Source: an uncultured Clostridia bacterium
Lineage (GTDB): Bacteria > Bacillota > Clostridia > UMGS1883
Direction of reading: 5' to 3'
Assembly (NCBI GenBank): GCA_947629615.1
Contig: CANRER010000061.1
Coordinates: 1 to 8,345, forward strand
DNA length: 8,345 nucleotides
A program made the position numbers and the translations under genes. Below are positions 1 through 6,473 of this stretch, piece by piece. Numbering within the stretch: position 1 is the stretch's first letter; the number at the start of each line of letters is the position of its first letter. The notes under the pieces are model-generated. The model made no database searches. It had not been told where the DNA came from and saw only the letters and a list, made by a program, of their open reading frames with translations.

Positions 1-437
1 AGCTGAAGCGGCTCGATTACCGCATGAGCTGGGAGGACGCCTTTCTCGCGTACCTTAAGGGGCTGAACGAGAAAAAGAGGGTGCTTTTCGCTGGCGACCT
101 GAACGTTGCCCATAAGGAAATCGACCTCAAAAATCCAAAGACCAACCGCCGCAATCCCGGCTTCACCGACGAGGAACGCGCCAAATTCACCGCCGTGACC
201 GAGAATGGCTTCAAGGATACCTTCCGCTCCCTATATCCCGACCTTGAAAACGTCTATTCGTGGTGGAGCTACCGCTTCCATGCCCGCGAAAAAAACGTGG
301 GGTGGCGCATAGACTACTGGTGCGTGTCGGAGGATATGCCCATCGTTGACGCGATGATATACACCGACGTTTACGGCAGCGACCACTGCCCCGTGGGGCT
401 TATAGTCGATGAGAAGGAGGCCGGCCTCAGTGTATGA
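1..437 (+). CDS. xth: Exodeoxyribonuclease III / AP endonuclease, 3' part
   Basis: Partial gene cut by the left edge; the reading frame is open from position 3, and about 144 C-terminal residues are visible of a family that usually has about 250-270. The family cleaves DNA 5' to abasic sites and removes 3' blocking groups in base excision repair in the cytoplasm. Visible family motifs are GDLNVAH (93-113), whose Asp and Asn match the catalytic pair of the exonuclease III fold; NPGFTDEER; a Trp-rich stretch ending in NVGWRIDYW, which resembles human APE1 and Gram-positive ExoA more than E. coli ExoIII; and the C-terminal GSDHCPV (375-392) with the catalytic Asp-His. It ends in TGA at 435-437. 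The next gene, rsmA, starts inside it, so the two are probably translationally coupled. The first ATG visible (24) is internal, not the start. exoA is an equally suitable symbol. Family assignment is secure. Confidence 0.95.
   Translation, partial: LKRLDYRMSWEDAFLAYLKGLNEKKRVLFAGDLNVAHKEIDLKNPKTNRRNPGFTDEERAKFTAVTENGFKDTFRSLYPDLENVYSWWSYRFHAREKNVGWRIDYWCVSEDMPIVDAMIYTDVYGSDHCPVGLIVDEKEAGLSV
415..420 (+). promoter_or_regulatory. Ribosome binding site of rsmA, inside xth
   Basis: AGGAGG lies 9 nt before the GTG at 430. It falls after the in-frame ATG at 409, so it cannot serve that ATG. It therefore fixes GTG 430 as the likely start of rsmA. Confidence 0.85.
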
Positions 438-1302
438 CCTGACCGACCCGGGAATAATTAAATATCTGTGCCGCCGCTACGGCTTCACGTTCTCAAAAAG
501 CATGGGCCAGAATTTTATAACCGACCCTTCGGTTTTGGCGTCCATTGCCGAAAGGGCGACGGACGGCGCCGAGGGCGTTATCGAGATAGGCCCCGGCTTC
601 GGAAGCCTGACGGCCGCGCTGGCCTCGCGGGCCGAAAAAGTGGCCGCCATAGAGCTTGACAGGCGGCTCGAGCCCGTCCTCGCCGAAACGCTGGCGGGCT
701 TCGGGAACATCGAAATCATCTGGGGCGACTGCCTTAAAACGGACTACAATGCCCTTTTGAGCGAAAAATTCCCCGGTATGAGCGTCAGCGTGGCGGCAAA
801 CCTGCCGTACTACATCACCACGCCGATTTTAATGCACCTTATCGAAAGTCGTTTTCCTTTTAAGCGGATTATCGTAATGGTGCAAAAGGAGGTGGCCGAG
901 CGGCTCTGCGCCTCGCCGGGAGGCAAGGACTACGGCGCGCTGACGCTTGCCGCGCGGTATTATACCGAGCCCGAGATACTCGGCATTGTTCCAGCGGCGA
1001 GCTTTATCCCCGCCCCGAAGGTGGACAGCGCGGTCGTGTCTTTGGAAATCCGCTCCGCCCCGGCCGTCGGCGTGAAGGACGAGCGGCTGTTTTTCTCGCT
1101 CGTAAGGGCGGCGTTCTCACAACGGAGAAAAACGCTTGCGAACAGCCTGTATAACAGCGGCAAATTCGGCGCGAAGGCCGATATATCGGCGGCGATAGCC
1201 TCGCTCGGGCTTGGCGAAAGCGTTCGGGGCGAGGCGCTTGATATAAAAGATTTCGCCTCTTTGGCCGATTTTTTTGTTGAAAACGTAGAAAATGAAAACT
1301 AA
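430..1302 (+). CDS. rsmA: 16S rRNA adenine(1518/1519)-N6-dimethyltransferase RsmA
   Basis: Methylates two adjacent adenines in the 3'-terminal hairpin of 16S rRNA using S-adenosylmethionine, a late step of small-subunit maturation; also called KsgA. The protein is 290 aa from GTG 430, normal for the family. Order of motifs: KSMGQNF near residue 22, typical of the RsmA N-terminus; the SAM-binding motif I IEIGPGFGS at 51-59; an acidic strand end AIELD; GDC; and the methylase motif NLPYY at 124-128, followed by ITTPIL. MVQKEVAERL and the C-terminal SQRRKTL stretch are also typical. The start is GTG 430 rather than the upstream ATG 409, because the AGGAGG at 415-420 lies between them and the GTG gives an N-terminus (YDLTDPGIIKYL) of normal family length. 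It overlaps xth by 8 nt. No terminator-like hairpin with a T run follows it; pckG has its own promoter. Loss of this enzyme is known to give kasugamycin resistance. Confidence 0.97.
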   Translation: MYDLTDPGIIKYLCRRYGFTFSKSMGQNFITDPSVLASIAERATDGAEGVIEIGPGFGSLTAALASRAEKVAAIELDRRLEPVLAETLAGFGNIEIIWGDCLKTDYNALLSEKFPGMSVSVAANLPYYITTPILMHLIESRFPFKRIIVMVQKEVAERLCASPGGKDYGALTLAARYYTEPEILGIVPAASFIPAPKVDSAVVSLEIRSAPAVGVKDERLFFSLVRAAFSQRRKTLANSLYNSGKFGAKADISAAIASLGLGESVRGEALDIKDFASLADFFVENVENEN

Positions 1303-1314
1303 TTGTGAATTAGT
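1298..1314. promoter_or_regulatory. Palindrome upstream of the pckG promoter, possible operator
   Basis: A perfect 7-bp inverted repeat, ACTAATT-GTG-AATTAGT, overlaps the rsmA stop codon and ends 11 nt before the pckG -35 box. No T run follows, so it is not a standard terminator. TTGTGAA at 1303-1309 also equals one half-site of the Rex redox-repressor consensus, but the second half (TCAAAAA at 1314-1320) matches poorly. An operator role is inference; an AT-rich palindrome this short can arise by chance. Confidence 0.25.
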
Positions 1315-1325
1315 CAAAAAACCGA

Positions 1326-1354
1326 TAGACAAATCCGAAAATTTGGTATATAAT
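1326..1354 (+). promoter_or_regulatory. Sigma-A-type promoter of pckG
   Basis: The -35 box TAGACA (1326-1331, 5 of 6 matches to TTGACA) and the -10 box TATAAT (1349-1354, perfect) are separated by exactly 17 nt. Transcription should begin near 1361, leaving a leader of about 50 nt before the pckG ATG. I see no riboswitch-like structure in that leader. Confidence 0.8.
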
Positions 1355-1412
1355 GATATGCGGAAAAAGTTGGACTGCAATAAGCGCCGATTTTTATGAA
1401 AGGAGATTTGTC

Positions 1413-3164
1413 ATGACATCAAATCAAAAAGTATTGACATGGCTCGAGGAAATGAAGGCCCTGACCCAGCCGGACAACGTTGTCTGGATAGACGGCAGCG
1501 AGGCCCAGCTCGACGCTCTCCGCGCCGAGGCCGTTTCCACGGGCGAGCTTATTAAGCTTAACGAGGAAAAGCTCCCCGGCTGCTACCTTCACAGGACCGC
1601 CGAAAACGACGTTGCCCGCGTGGAGGACCGTACCTTTATCTGCACAACCAAAAAAGAGGATGCCGGCCCCACCAACAACTGGATGGCTCCAGCCGAGATG
1701 TACGCCATGCTTAAGGAGATATACAACGGCTCCATGAAGGGCAGAACGATGTACGTTGTTCCCTATATCATGGGCCCCGCAAGCTCTCCCTTCAGCAAGG
1801 TGGGCATCGAGCTGACGGACAGCATCTACGTTGTTCTCAATATGAACATAATGACCCGCATGGGCCAAATCGCTCTCGACGAGCTTGGCGACGGCGATTT
1901 CGTTAAGTGCCTGCACGCCAAGTGCGACGTTGACCCCGAAAAGAGATATATCGTTCAGTTCCCCGAGGATAACACCATCTGGAGCTGTAACAGCGCCTAC
2001 GGCGGAAACGTTCTTTTGGGCAAGAAGTGCTTCGCTCTGCGCATAGCCTCGTACATGGGCTACAAGGAGGGCTGGATGGCCGAGCATATGCTCATTCTTG
2101 GCCTCACCAACCCCAAGGGTGAGAAAAAGTACGTCGCGGCGGCTTTCCCGTCCGCCTGCGGCAAGACCAATCTGGCAATGCTCATTCCTCCCGCTTCTCT
2201 CGGCGATTATAAGGTCGAAACCGTCGGCGACGACATCGCGTGGATAAGAATAGGCGAGGACGGCCGCCTGTGGGCCATCAATCCCGAGGCGGGCTTCTTC
2301 GGCGTTGCTCCCGGAACAAGCGAAAAGACCAACTTCAACGCCCTCGAGGCCACGAAGAAGAACACCATATTCACCAACGTCGCCCTTCAGGACGACGGCA
2401 CCGTTTGGTGGGAGGGCCTCACCAAGGAGCCTCCCGCACACTGCATCGACTGGCTCGGCAAGGAGTGGACTCCCGAAAGCGGCACAAAGGCCGCTCACCC
2501 CAACAGCCGCTTCACCGCTCCGGCCGTGAACTGCCCCTGCATAAGCGACCAATTCGAGGCCCCCAAGGGCGTTCCGCTGAGCGCGATCATCTTCGGCGGC
2601 CGCCGCGCGAAGTCCGCTCCGCTCGTATATCAGTCCTTTGACTGGAACCACGGCGTGTTCGTGGGCGCCACAATGGCCTCCGAAACCACAGCCGCCGCCG
2701 CCGGCGCCGTTGGCGTAGTCCGCCGCGACCCGATGGCTATGCGCCCGTTCTGCGGCTACAATATGGCCGACTACTTCCAGCACTGGATTGACATGGGCCA
2801 TAAGAGCGAGCTCACCAATCCCCCGAAAATTTTCCACGTCAACTGGTTCCGCCGCGACGACGAGGGCAACTTCATGTGGCCCGGCTTCGGCGACAACCTT
2901 CGCGTGCTCAACTGGATTCTTGACCGCTGTGACGGCAAGGTTGACGCCGCCGAAACGCCTATCGGCTACGTTCCCAAGAAGGAGGACCTTAACGTTGAGG
3001 GCCTCGACATCGACGATAAGACGCTCACCGAGCTCCTCGCCGTCGATAAGGACGTGTGGAGAGCCGAGCTTCCCGGAATTAAGGAGTATTTCGCCCAGTT
3101 CGGCGATAGACTCCCCAAGGGTATACAGGAACAGCTCGATGCGCTCGAAGCCCGCTTAAAGTAA
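1413..3164 (+). CDS. pckG: Phosphoenolpyruvate carboxykinase, GTP type
   Basis: Interconverts oxaloacetate plus GTP with phosphoenolpyruvate plus GDP and CO2 (EC 4.1.1.32), either for gluconeogenesis or, in many anaerobes, for PEP carboxylation. The protein is 583 aa, close to the usual 590-620 of the GTP-dependent family and longer than ATP-type PckA (about 530). The P-loop FPSACGKTN lies at residues 245-253, with Cys249 at the position of the hyper-reactive cysteine of animal enzymes. Around it are GKKCFALR and AEHMLIL, whose Lys and His match the Mn ligands, then GDDIAWI and NPEAGFFGVAPGT. GRR at 396-398 and the lid region SETTAAAA follow. These blocks look strikingly like animal PEPCK. 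The start is ATG 1413, with AAAGGAG (1399-1405) 7 nt upstream; an in-frame alternative at 1353 lies inside the -10 box and is rejected. It has its own promoter and terminator, so it is probably monocistronic. The direction of flux cannot be told from sequence. Confidence 0.97.
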   Translation: MTSNQKVLTWLEEMKALTQPDNVVWIDGSEAQLDALRAEAVSTGELIKLNEEKLPGCYLHRTAENDVARVEDRTFICTTKKEDAGPTNNWMAPAEMYAMLKEIYNGSMKGRTMYVVPYIMGPASSPFSKVGIELTDSIYVVLNMNIMTRMGQIALDELGDGDFVKCLHAKCDVDPEKRYIVQFPEDNTIWSCNSAYGGNVLLGKKCFALRIASYMGYKEGWMAEHMLILGLTNPKGEKKYVAAAFPSACGKTNLAMLIPPASLGDYKVETVGDDIAWIRIGEDGRLWAINPEAGFFGVAPGTSEKTNFNALEATKKNTIFTNVALQDDGTVWWEGLTKEPPAHCIDWLGKEWTPESGTKAAHPNSRFTAPAVNCPCISDQFEAPKGVPLSAIIFGGRRAKSAPLVYQSFDWNHGVFVGATMASETTAAAAGAVGVVRRDPMAMRPFCGYNMADYFQHWIDMGHKSELTNPPKIFHVNWFRRDDEGNFMWPGFGDNLRVLNWILDRCDGKVDAAETPIGYVPKKEDLNVEGLDIDDKTLTELLAVDKDVWRAELPGIKEYFAQFGDRLPKGIQEQLDALEARLK

Positions 3165-3170
3165 AAACCC

Positions 3171-3204
3171 AAAATGCCCGACGCCTTCGCGTCGGGCATT
3201 TTTT
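3171..3204 (+). terminator. Rho-independent terminator after pckG
   Basis: A perfect 14-bp stem (3171-3184 pairing with 3189-3202) has a GC-rich core GCCCGACGC and a CTTC loop, and its 3' arm runs into a T tract (3199-3204). It begins 6 nt after the pckG stop. The A run at the stem base also gives the minus strand a T run, but no minus-strand gene ends here. Confidence 0.95.
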
Positions 3205-3262
3205 ATGGATTTGCAAGGCCTTCCGTCGGGCGATATTGTGCATATTTTTTCTGCGTGAAGTA

Positions 3263-3291
3263 TTGACTTTAAGGCAATAATGTAGTATTAT
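3263..3291 (+). promoter_or_regulatory. Sigma-A-type promoter of the obgE operon
   Basis: The -35 box TTGACT (3263-3268, 5 of 6) and -10 box TATTAT (3286-3291, 5 of 6) have a 17-nt spacer. Transcription is expected to start near 3298, giving a leader of about 40 nt before the obgE ATG at 3340. The stretch 3205-3262 between the terminator and this promoter holds nothing I can recognise. Confidence 0.78.
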
Positions 3292-3339
3292 AGTGTAATG
3301 GAAAAAAGTGTTTTTACTCGTCAGCGAGAGGGAGAATTT

Positions 3340-4608
3340 ATGTTTGCAGACACCGCTCAGATACACATAAAGGCCGGCAGCGGGGGGAACGGGCTCGTTT
3401 CCTTCCGCAGGGAGAAATATGTGCCGAACGGCGGCCCGGACGGCGGCGACGGCGGGCGCGGCGGAAACGTGGTTTTTATCGCCGACAAAAGCCTCACCAC
3501 CCTTTTGGACTTCCGTTACCGCAGGGAATACAAGGCTCAGAACGGCGGCGACGGCATGGCCCGCAACTGCTTTGGCAAAAAGGGCGCGGACATGGTTGTG
3601 CGCGTGCCTGTCGGCACGATACTGCGCGATAAGGAAACCGGCAAAATCATCAAGGACATGAGCGTCCACGGCGAGGAGTTCGTCGCCGCCAAGGGCGGCA
3701 GCGGCGGCTGGGGAAACGTGCATTTCGCTACCGCGGTGCGCCAAGCCCCTAAATTCGCCAAGGCCGGCATACCCGGGCAGGAGCGCGACATCGTGCTTGA
3801 GCTGAAGCTGCTGGCCGACGTGGGGCTGGCGGGCTTCCCGAACGTGGGCAAGTCCACGCTGCTTTCCTCTGTCAGCGAGGCAAGGCCGAAAATTGCCAAC
3901 TACCACTTTACGACGCTTGAACCGAACCTTGGCGTTGTTGACGCGGGCGAGGGGCGCAGCTTTGTGTTGGCCGATATTCCCGGCCTTATCGAGGGGGCGC
4001 ACGAGGGAGTGGGCCTCGGGCATGAGTTCTTGCGCCATATCGAGCGGACAAGGGTCATTATCCATGTTGTGGACGTGAGCGGCATAGAGGGCCGCGACCC
4101 CGTTGACGATTTTGAAAAAATCAACGCCGAGCTTGCGCTTTACAGCGCCGCTCTGGCAGAAAGGCCGCAGATTGTCGCCGCGAACAAGACGGATATTCTG
4201 ACCGACGAGGCGGCGCTTCAAAGGTTCAGGGACTATATAAAAGAAAAAAATCTTCCGTATTTTGAAATCTCCGCCGCGAGCCGCAAGGGCGTGCGCGAGC
4301 TTATAAGCTACACGGCTTCGCTGCTCGAAACGCTCGAACCGATAGCCGTGTTCGAGCCGGAGTACGAGGACGGGGAAGAGCTTCTCGGCGAGGACTTCAC
4401 CGTCAGCCGCGACGGCAACCGCTTTGTTGTGGAAGGCCCGTATATCGAAAAGCTGCTGCGCGGGATAAATTTCGAGGACGACGAAAGCCTTCGCTATTTT
4501 CAGCGTTCGCTCAGGCGCAAGGGCATAATCGACGCTCTGCGCGAGCAGGGCTGCGGCGAGGGCGACCCGGTGCGTATGTATGAGCTGGAGTTTGATTTTG
4601 TTGAATAA
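3340..4608 (+). CDS. obgE: Obg-family GTPase ObgE/CgtA
   Basis: Essential GTPase that binds the 50S subunit, takes part in its late assembly and is linked to (p)ppGpp and stress signalling. The protein is 422 aa, like B. subtilis Obg. The order is: a glycine-rich Obg fold at about 1-158 (GSGGNGLVSF, GGPDGGDGGRGG); a G domain with G1 GFPNVGKST at 165-173, G3 DIPG at 212-215, G4 NKTD at 282-285 and a G5-like SAAS; and a C-terminal OCT domain from about 352 (LRYFQRSLRRKG, GDPVRMYELEF). The OCT domain is present in Firmicutes-type Obg and missing from E. coli ObgE. ATG 3340 is chosen because GGGAG lies just upstream and the protein then begins MFADTA as in homologues; an earlier in-frame ATG at 3298 sits at the predicted transcription start. 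It is first gene of a six-gene run. In many Firmicutes obg follows rpmA; here pckG and a terminator precede it. Confidence 0.98.
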   Translation: MFADTAQIHIKAGSGGNGLVSFRREKYVPNGGPDGGDGGRGGNVVFIADKSLTTLLDFRYRREYKAQNGGDGMARNCFGKKGADMVVRVPVGTILRDKETGKIIKDMSVHGEEFVAAKGGSGGWGNVHFATAVRQAPKFAKAGIPGQERDIVLELKLLADVGLAGFPNVGKSTLLSSVSEARPKIANYHFTTLEPNLGVVDAGEGRSFVLADIPGLIEGAHEGVGLGHEFLRHIERTRVIIHVVDVSGIEGRDPVDDFEKINAELALYSAALAERPQIVAANKTDILTDEAALQRFRDYIKEKNLPYFEISAASRKGVRELISYTASLLETLEPIAVFEPEYEDGEELLGEDFTVSRDGNRFVVEGPYIEKLLRGINFEDDESLRYFQRSLRRKGIIDALREQGCGEGDPVRMYELEFDFVE

Positions 4609-4620
4609 GGAGTGCGTTTT

Positions 4621-4929
4621 ATGGCTTTGACCTCAAAGCAGAGGGCCTATCTGCGCGGTATAGGTCATGTGCGGAGCGCGATTTTTCAGGTTGGCAAGGG
4701 CGGAATAACCGATAATTTTATAAAGCAGGTGGACGAGGCTTTAGAGGCGCGCGAGCTTATTAAAATAACCGTGCTTGAAACCGCGTTCGCAAGCGCGCGC
4801 TCGGTCTGCGACGAGCTGTGCGAGGCCGTCGGCGCGGAGCCTGTGCAGTGCATAGGCAATAAGCTTGTTATCTACCGCGAAAGCGAAAACAACAAAAAAA
4901 TCGAGCTGCCCCCGGCGGGCAAGAGGTGA
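4621..4929 (+). CDS. yhbY: YhbY-type CRM-domain RNA-binding protein
   Basis: Small single-domain protein (102 aa; the B. subtilis homologue YqeI is of similar size) of the CRM family, which binds pre-50S ribosomal particles and probably helps large-subunit assembly. It opens with LTSKQRAYLRG, followed by the RNA-binding GxxG loop GKGG at residues 25-28, then GITDNFIKQVDEALEARELIK and a final strand GNKLVIYR. The tail SENNKKIELPPAGKR is typical of the family. The start is ATG 4621, with AAGGAG (4607-4612) overlapping the obgE stop codon and 8 nt upstream. A GTG at 4612 in the same frame is part of that ribosome binding site and is rejected. It lies 12 nt after obgE, so co-transcription is very likely, and this pairing with a 50S assembly GTPase fits its role. 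Confidence 0.95.
   Translation: MALTSKQRAYLRGIGHVRSAIFQVGKGGITDNFIKQVDEALEARELIKITVLETAFASARSVCDELCEAVGAEPVQCIGNKLVIYRESENNKKIELPPAGKR
4921..4929 (+). promoter_or_regulatory. Ribosome binding site of nadD, overlapping the yhbY stop
   Basis: AAGAGGTGA matches the anti-Shine-Dalgarno complement with one base missing. It lies 5 nt (8 nt from the last G of GAGG) before the TTG at 4935 and overlaps the alternative GTG at 4926, so it favours TTG 4935 as the nadD start. Confidence 0.6.
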
Positions 4930-4934
4930 CGGCC

Positions 4935-5501
4935 TTGAGCAGGATAGGGCTTTTCGGCGGAGCCTTCGACCCCTTCCACAACGGCCATTTGGCCGTGTGC
5001 GTCGCCGCCGCCCGCGAGCTTTCGCTCGACAGGCTCGTCGTTATACCCACGTGGAGGCCGCCCCACAAGGACGGCGCGATGGCCCCCTTCAAGGACAGGC
5101 TCGCGATGACGCTTGCGGCGCTTGACGTAACGGGCTTCGCGGTCTGCGATTATGAATACCGACGCGGAGGAGTGTCGTACAGCGCGGATACGGTGGAGGA
5201 TTTTGCGAAAATGTACCCCGAGAGCGAGCTGTACTTTATTATCGGCGGCGATTCGTACCGTGATTTTCACACATGGTACGAGCCGTGGCGCATAACGGCG
5301 AAGGCCACGCTTGCGGTCTATCCGCGCGGCGGCTTTGAGGCAAGCCCCCCGGCCGTGGGCATACACGCCGGCAATATCGACATATCCAGCACGCTTTTGC
5401 GCGAACGCATCGGCAGGGGAGAGAGCATCGCGGCCCTTGTGCCGAAGCCTGTTGAGGAATATATAATTGAACATAAACTTTACGGACGAGGTGACTTATG
5501 A
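4935..5501 (+). CDS. nadD: Nicotinate-nucleotide adenylyltransferase NadD
   Basis: Transfers AMP from ATP to nicotinate mononucleotide to give deamido-NAD (EC 2.7.7.18), shared by the de novo and salvage routes of NAD synthesis. The protein is 188 aa, as in B. subtilis. The nucleotidyltransferase signature GGAFDPFHNGH is at residues 8-18, with HNGH (15-18) as the catalytic HxGH. WRPPHK follows, then IIGGDSYRDFHTWYEPWRI (substrate-binding region of the family) and the C-terminal ISST motif at 150-153 with Arg156. The final PKPVEEYIIEHKLYG is also typical. I chose TTG 4935 because its ribosome binding site and N-terminus (MSRIGLFGG) match B. subtilis NadD in length; GTG 4926, which would add three residues and overlap yhbY by 4 nt, is the alternative. 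Downstream it overlaps yqeK by 4 nt (ATGA). Confidence 0.97.
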   Translation: MSRIGLFGGAFDPFHNGHLAVCVAAARELSLDRLVVIPTWRPPHKDGAMAPFKDRLAMTLAALDVTGFAVCDYEYRRGGVSYSADTVEDFAKMYPESELYFIIGGDSYRDFHTWYEPWRITAKATLAVYPRGGFEASPPAVGIHAGNIDISSTLLRERIGRGESIAALVPKPVEEYIIEHKLYGRGDL

Positions 5502-6076
5502 CAGAGGAGCAGATGATAGCCCGCTTAAAGACCGAACTCAACGAGCATAGGTTCAACCACACCCTTGGCGTGGCTGCCGAGGCGCGGCGTTGGGCGCCGC
5601 TTTACGGAGCGGACCCCGACAAGGCCTACGTCGCGGGGCTGCTCCACGACTGCGCGAAGAATTTTTCGCTCGACAGGGTGCGGGAATACTGCGAGAGGTA
5701 TTCGGTTAAGCTCGACCCGTACTGCATGAAGGAAAAGGCGCTTATACACGCCTTTATCGGCCCCGCCGTGGCCAAGGCGGATTACGGCGTGGACGACGAG
5801 GAAATTCTAAGCGCAATTTATTACCATACCACCGCGAAGGCCGACATGACCCCGCTCGAAAAGGTGATATACATAGCCGACATGACGGAACCCGGCAGGA
5901 AAATGGAACAGTCGGCTGAGCTCAGGCGTATGCTTGAGCAGGGCGACGCGGACGGCGCGCTGATACACGGTATCGGCAGCTCGATCTGCTTTGTGATAAA
6001 AAAGGGCAGCCTTATCCACCCGGATTCGGTTTACGCCTTAAATTTCTTGATTGAAAACAGGAGGAAGTCAAATTAA
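5498..6076 (+). CDS. yqeK: YqeK-type HD-domain phosphohydrolase (Ap4A hydrolase)
   Basis: Member of the YqeK family of HD-domain proteins, known in Gram-positive bacteria to split diadenosine tetraphosphate symmetrically into two ADP. The protein is 192 aa (B. subtilis YqeK 186). Metal-binding residues expected of the HD fold are present: His21 (HTLGV), His50-Asp51 (LLHDCAKN), His84 (HAFIGP), His110 (YYHTTA) and Asp128 (YIADMTEPGR). The block TTAKADMTPLEKVIYIAD is the most diagnostic. The start is ATG 5498 with CGAGGTGA (5487-5494) ahead of it; it overlaps nadD by ATGA. Ap4A is made as a side product by aminoacyl-tRNA synthetases, and leuS lies two genes downstream, so clearing it here makes sense, though that link is inference. 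Activity on Ap4A is assigned from the family, not shown here. Confidence 0.93.
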   Translation: MTEEQMIARLKTELNEHRFNHTLGVAAEARRWAPLYGADPDKAYVAGLLHDCAKNFSLDRVREYCERYSVKLDPYCMKEKALIHAFIGPAVAKADYGVDDEEILSAIYYHTTAKADMTPLEKVIYIADMTEPGRKMEQSAELRRMLEQGDADGALIHGIGSSICFVIKKGSLIHPDSVYALNFLIENRRKSN

Positions 6077-6435
6077 TGAACGACAGGGAAAAGCTGGCCA
6101 GCCTCGTTAAGATACTTGACGCGAAAAAGGCCGGCGACATCAGCGTTATCCGCGTTGAGGAAAGCACCATAATCGCCTCGTATTTTATTATATGCACCGC
6201 CGGCAGCCTTACGCAACTTAAAGCCTTGGCCGACGAGGCCGACGAAAAAATGAGCGAGCTGGGCGAACCGCCGCGCAAAATCGAAGGAAAAAACGAAAGC
6301 GGCTGGATACTCTGCGACTTCGGCGGCGTTATCCTGCATATTTTCACCGCTCAGAACCGCGAGTTTTACGACCTTGAACGGCTGTGGAGCGAGGCCGAGC
6401 GGGTAGATATAAGCGAATTTCTCACAAAGGATTGA
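6076..6435 (+). CDS. rsfS: Ribosome silencing factor RsfS
   Basis: Binds protein L14 (uL14) on the 50S subunit and blocks joining with the 30S, lowering translation in starvation or stationary phase; formerly YbeB/YqeL/Iojap. The 119-aa protein carries the family blocks: KKAGDISVIRV near the N-terminus, ASYFIICTA (34-42), IEGKNESGWILCDFGGVILHIF (69-90) and the C-terminal REFYDLERLW (95-104), which ends in the near-invariant LERLW. One small oddity is Ser35, where many homologues have Asp (ADYF or TDYF). The start is ATG 6076, sharing one base with the yqeK stop (TAATG); AGGAGG lies at 6059-6064, 11 nt ahead, a rather long spacer. In many Clostridia a LytR-CpsA-Psr gene sits between yqeK and rsfS; it is missing here. 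Confidence 0.96.
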   Translation: MNDREKLASLVKILDAKKAGDISVIRVEESTIIASYFIICTAGSLTQLKALADEADEKMSELGEPPRKIEGKNESGWILCDFGGVILHIFTAQNREFYDLERLWSEAERVDISEFLTKD

Positions 6436-6441
6436 TAAATT

Positions 6442-6456
6442 GCCGCCGCGGGCGGC
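6442..6456 (+). promoter_or_regulatory. GC hairpin between rsfS and leuS
   Basis: GCCGCC (6442-6447), a GCG loop and GGCGGC (6451-6456) form a perfect 6-bp all-GC stem just ahead of the leuS ribosome binding site (GGAGG, 6462-6466). No T run follows, so it should not terminate transcription. It could affect leuS translation or mRNA stability; that is inference, and in GC-rich DNA such a stem can be chance. Confidence 0.3.
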
Positions 6457-6473
6457 GGAACGGAGGAGCTGTT

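Noticed and set aside
1396..1416. Six-codon leader frame (ATGAAAGGA...TGA) overlapping the pckG start
   Set aside because: Its own start has no ribosome binding site and its second and third codons are the pckG ribosome binding site; chance ATG.
1419..2837. Long minus-strand open frame (472 codons) opposite pckG
   Set aside because: It is fully antisense to a clear PEPCK gene, has no recognisable motif, and its Ala/Gly/Val/His-rich composition is what codon bias of the + strand gene produces in reverse.
3261..3279. TATTG-N9-CAATA inverted repeat over the obgE -35 box
   Set aside because: Only 5-bp arms in AT-rich promoter DNA; it includes part of the -35 box itself and is readily explained by chance.
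3298..3339. N-terminal extension of ObgE from an upstream ATG
   Set aside because: The ATG falls at the predicted transcription start with no ribosome binding site, while ATG 3340 has one and matches the family N-terminus.
3079..4221. Minus-strand open frame (380 codons) opposite obgE and the pckG end
   Set aside because: It crosses the terminator and the obgE promoter and is opposite two certain genes; no motif supports it.
6442..6473. Terminator between rsfS and leuS
   Set aside because: The stem is strong but is followed by GAACGGAGG rather than a T run, and termination here would cut off leuS, which has no visible promoter of its own.
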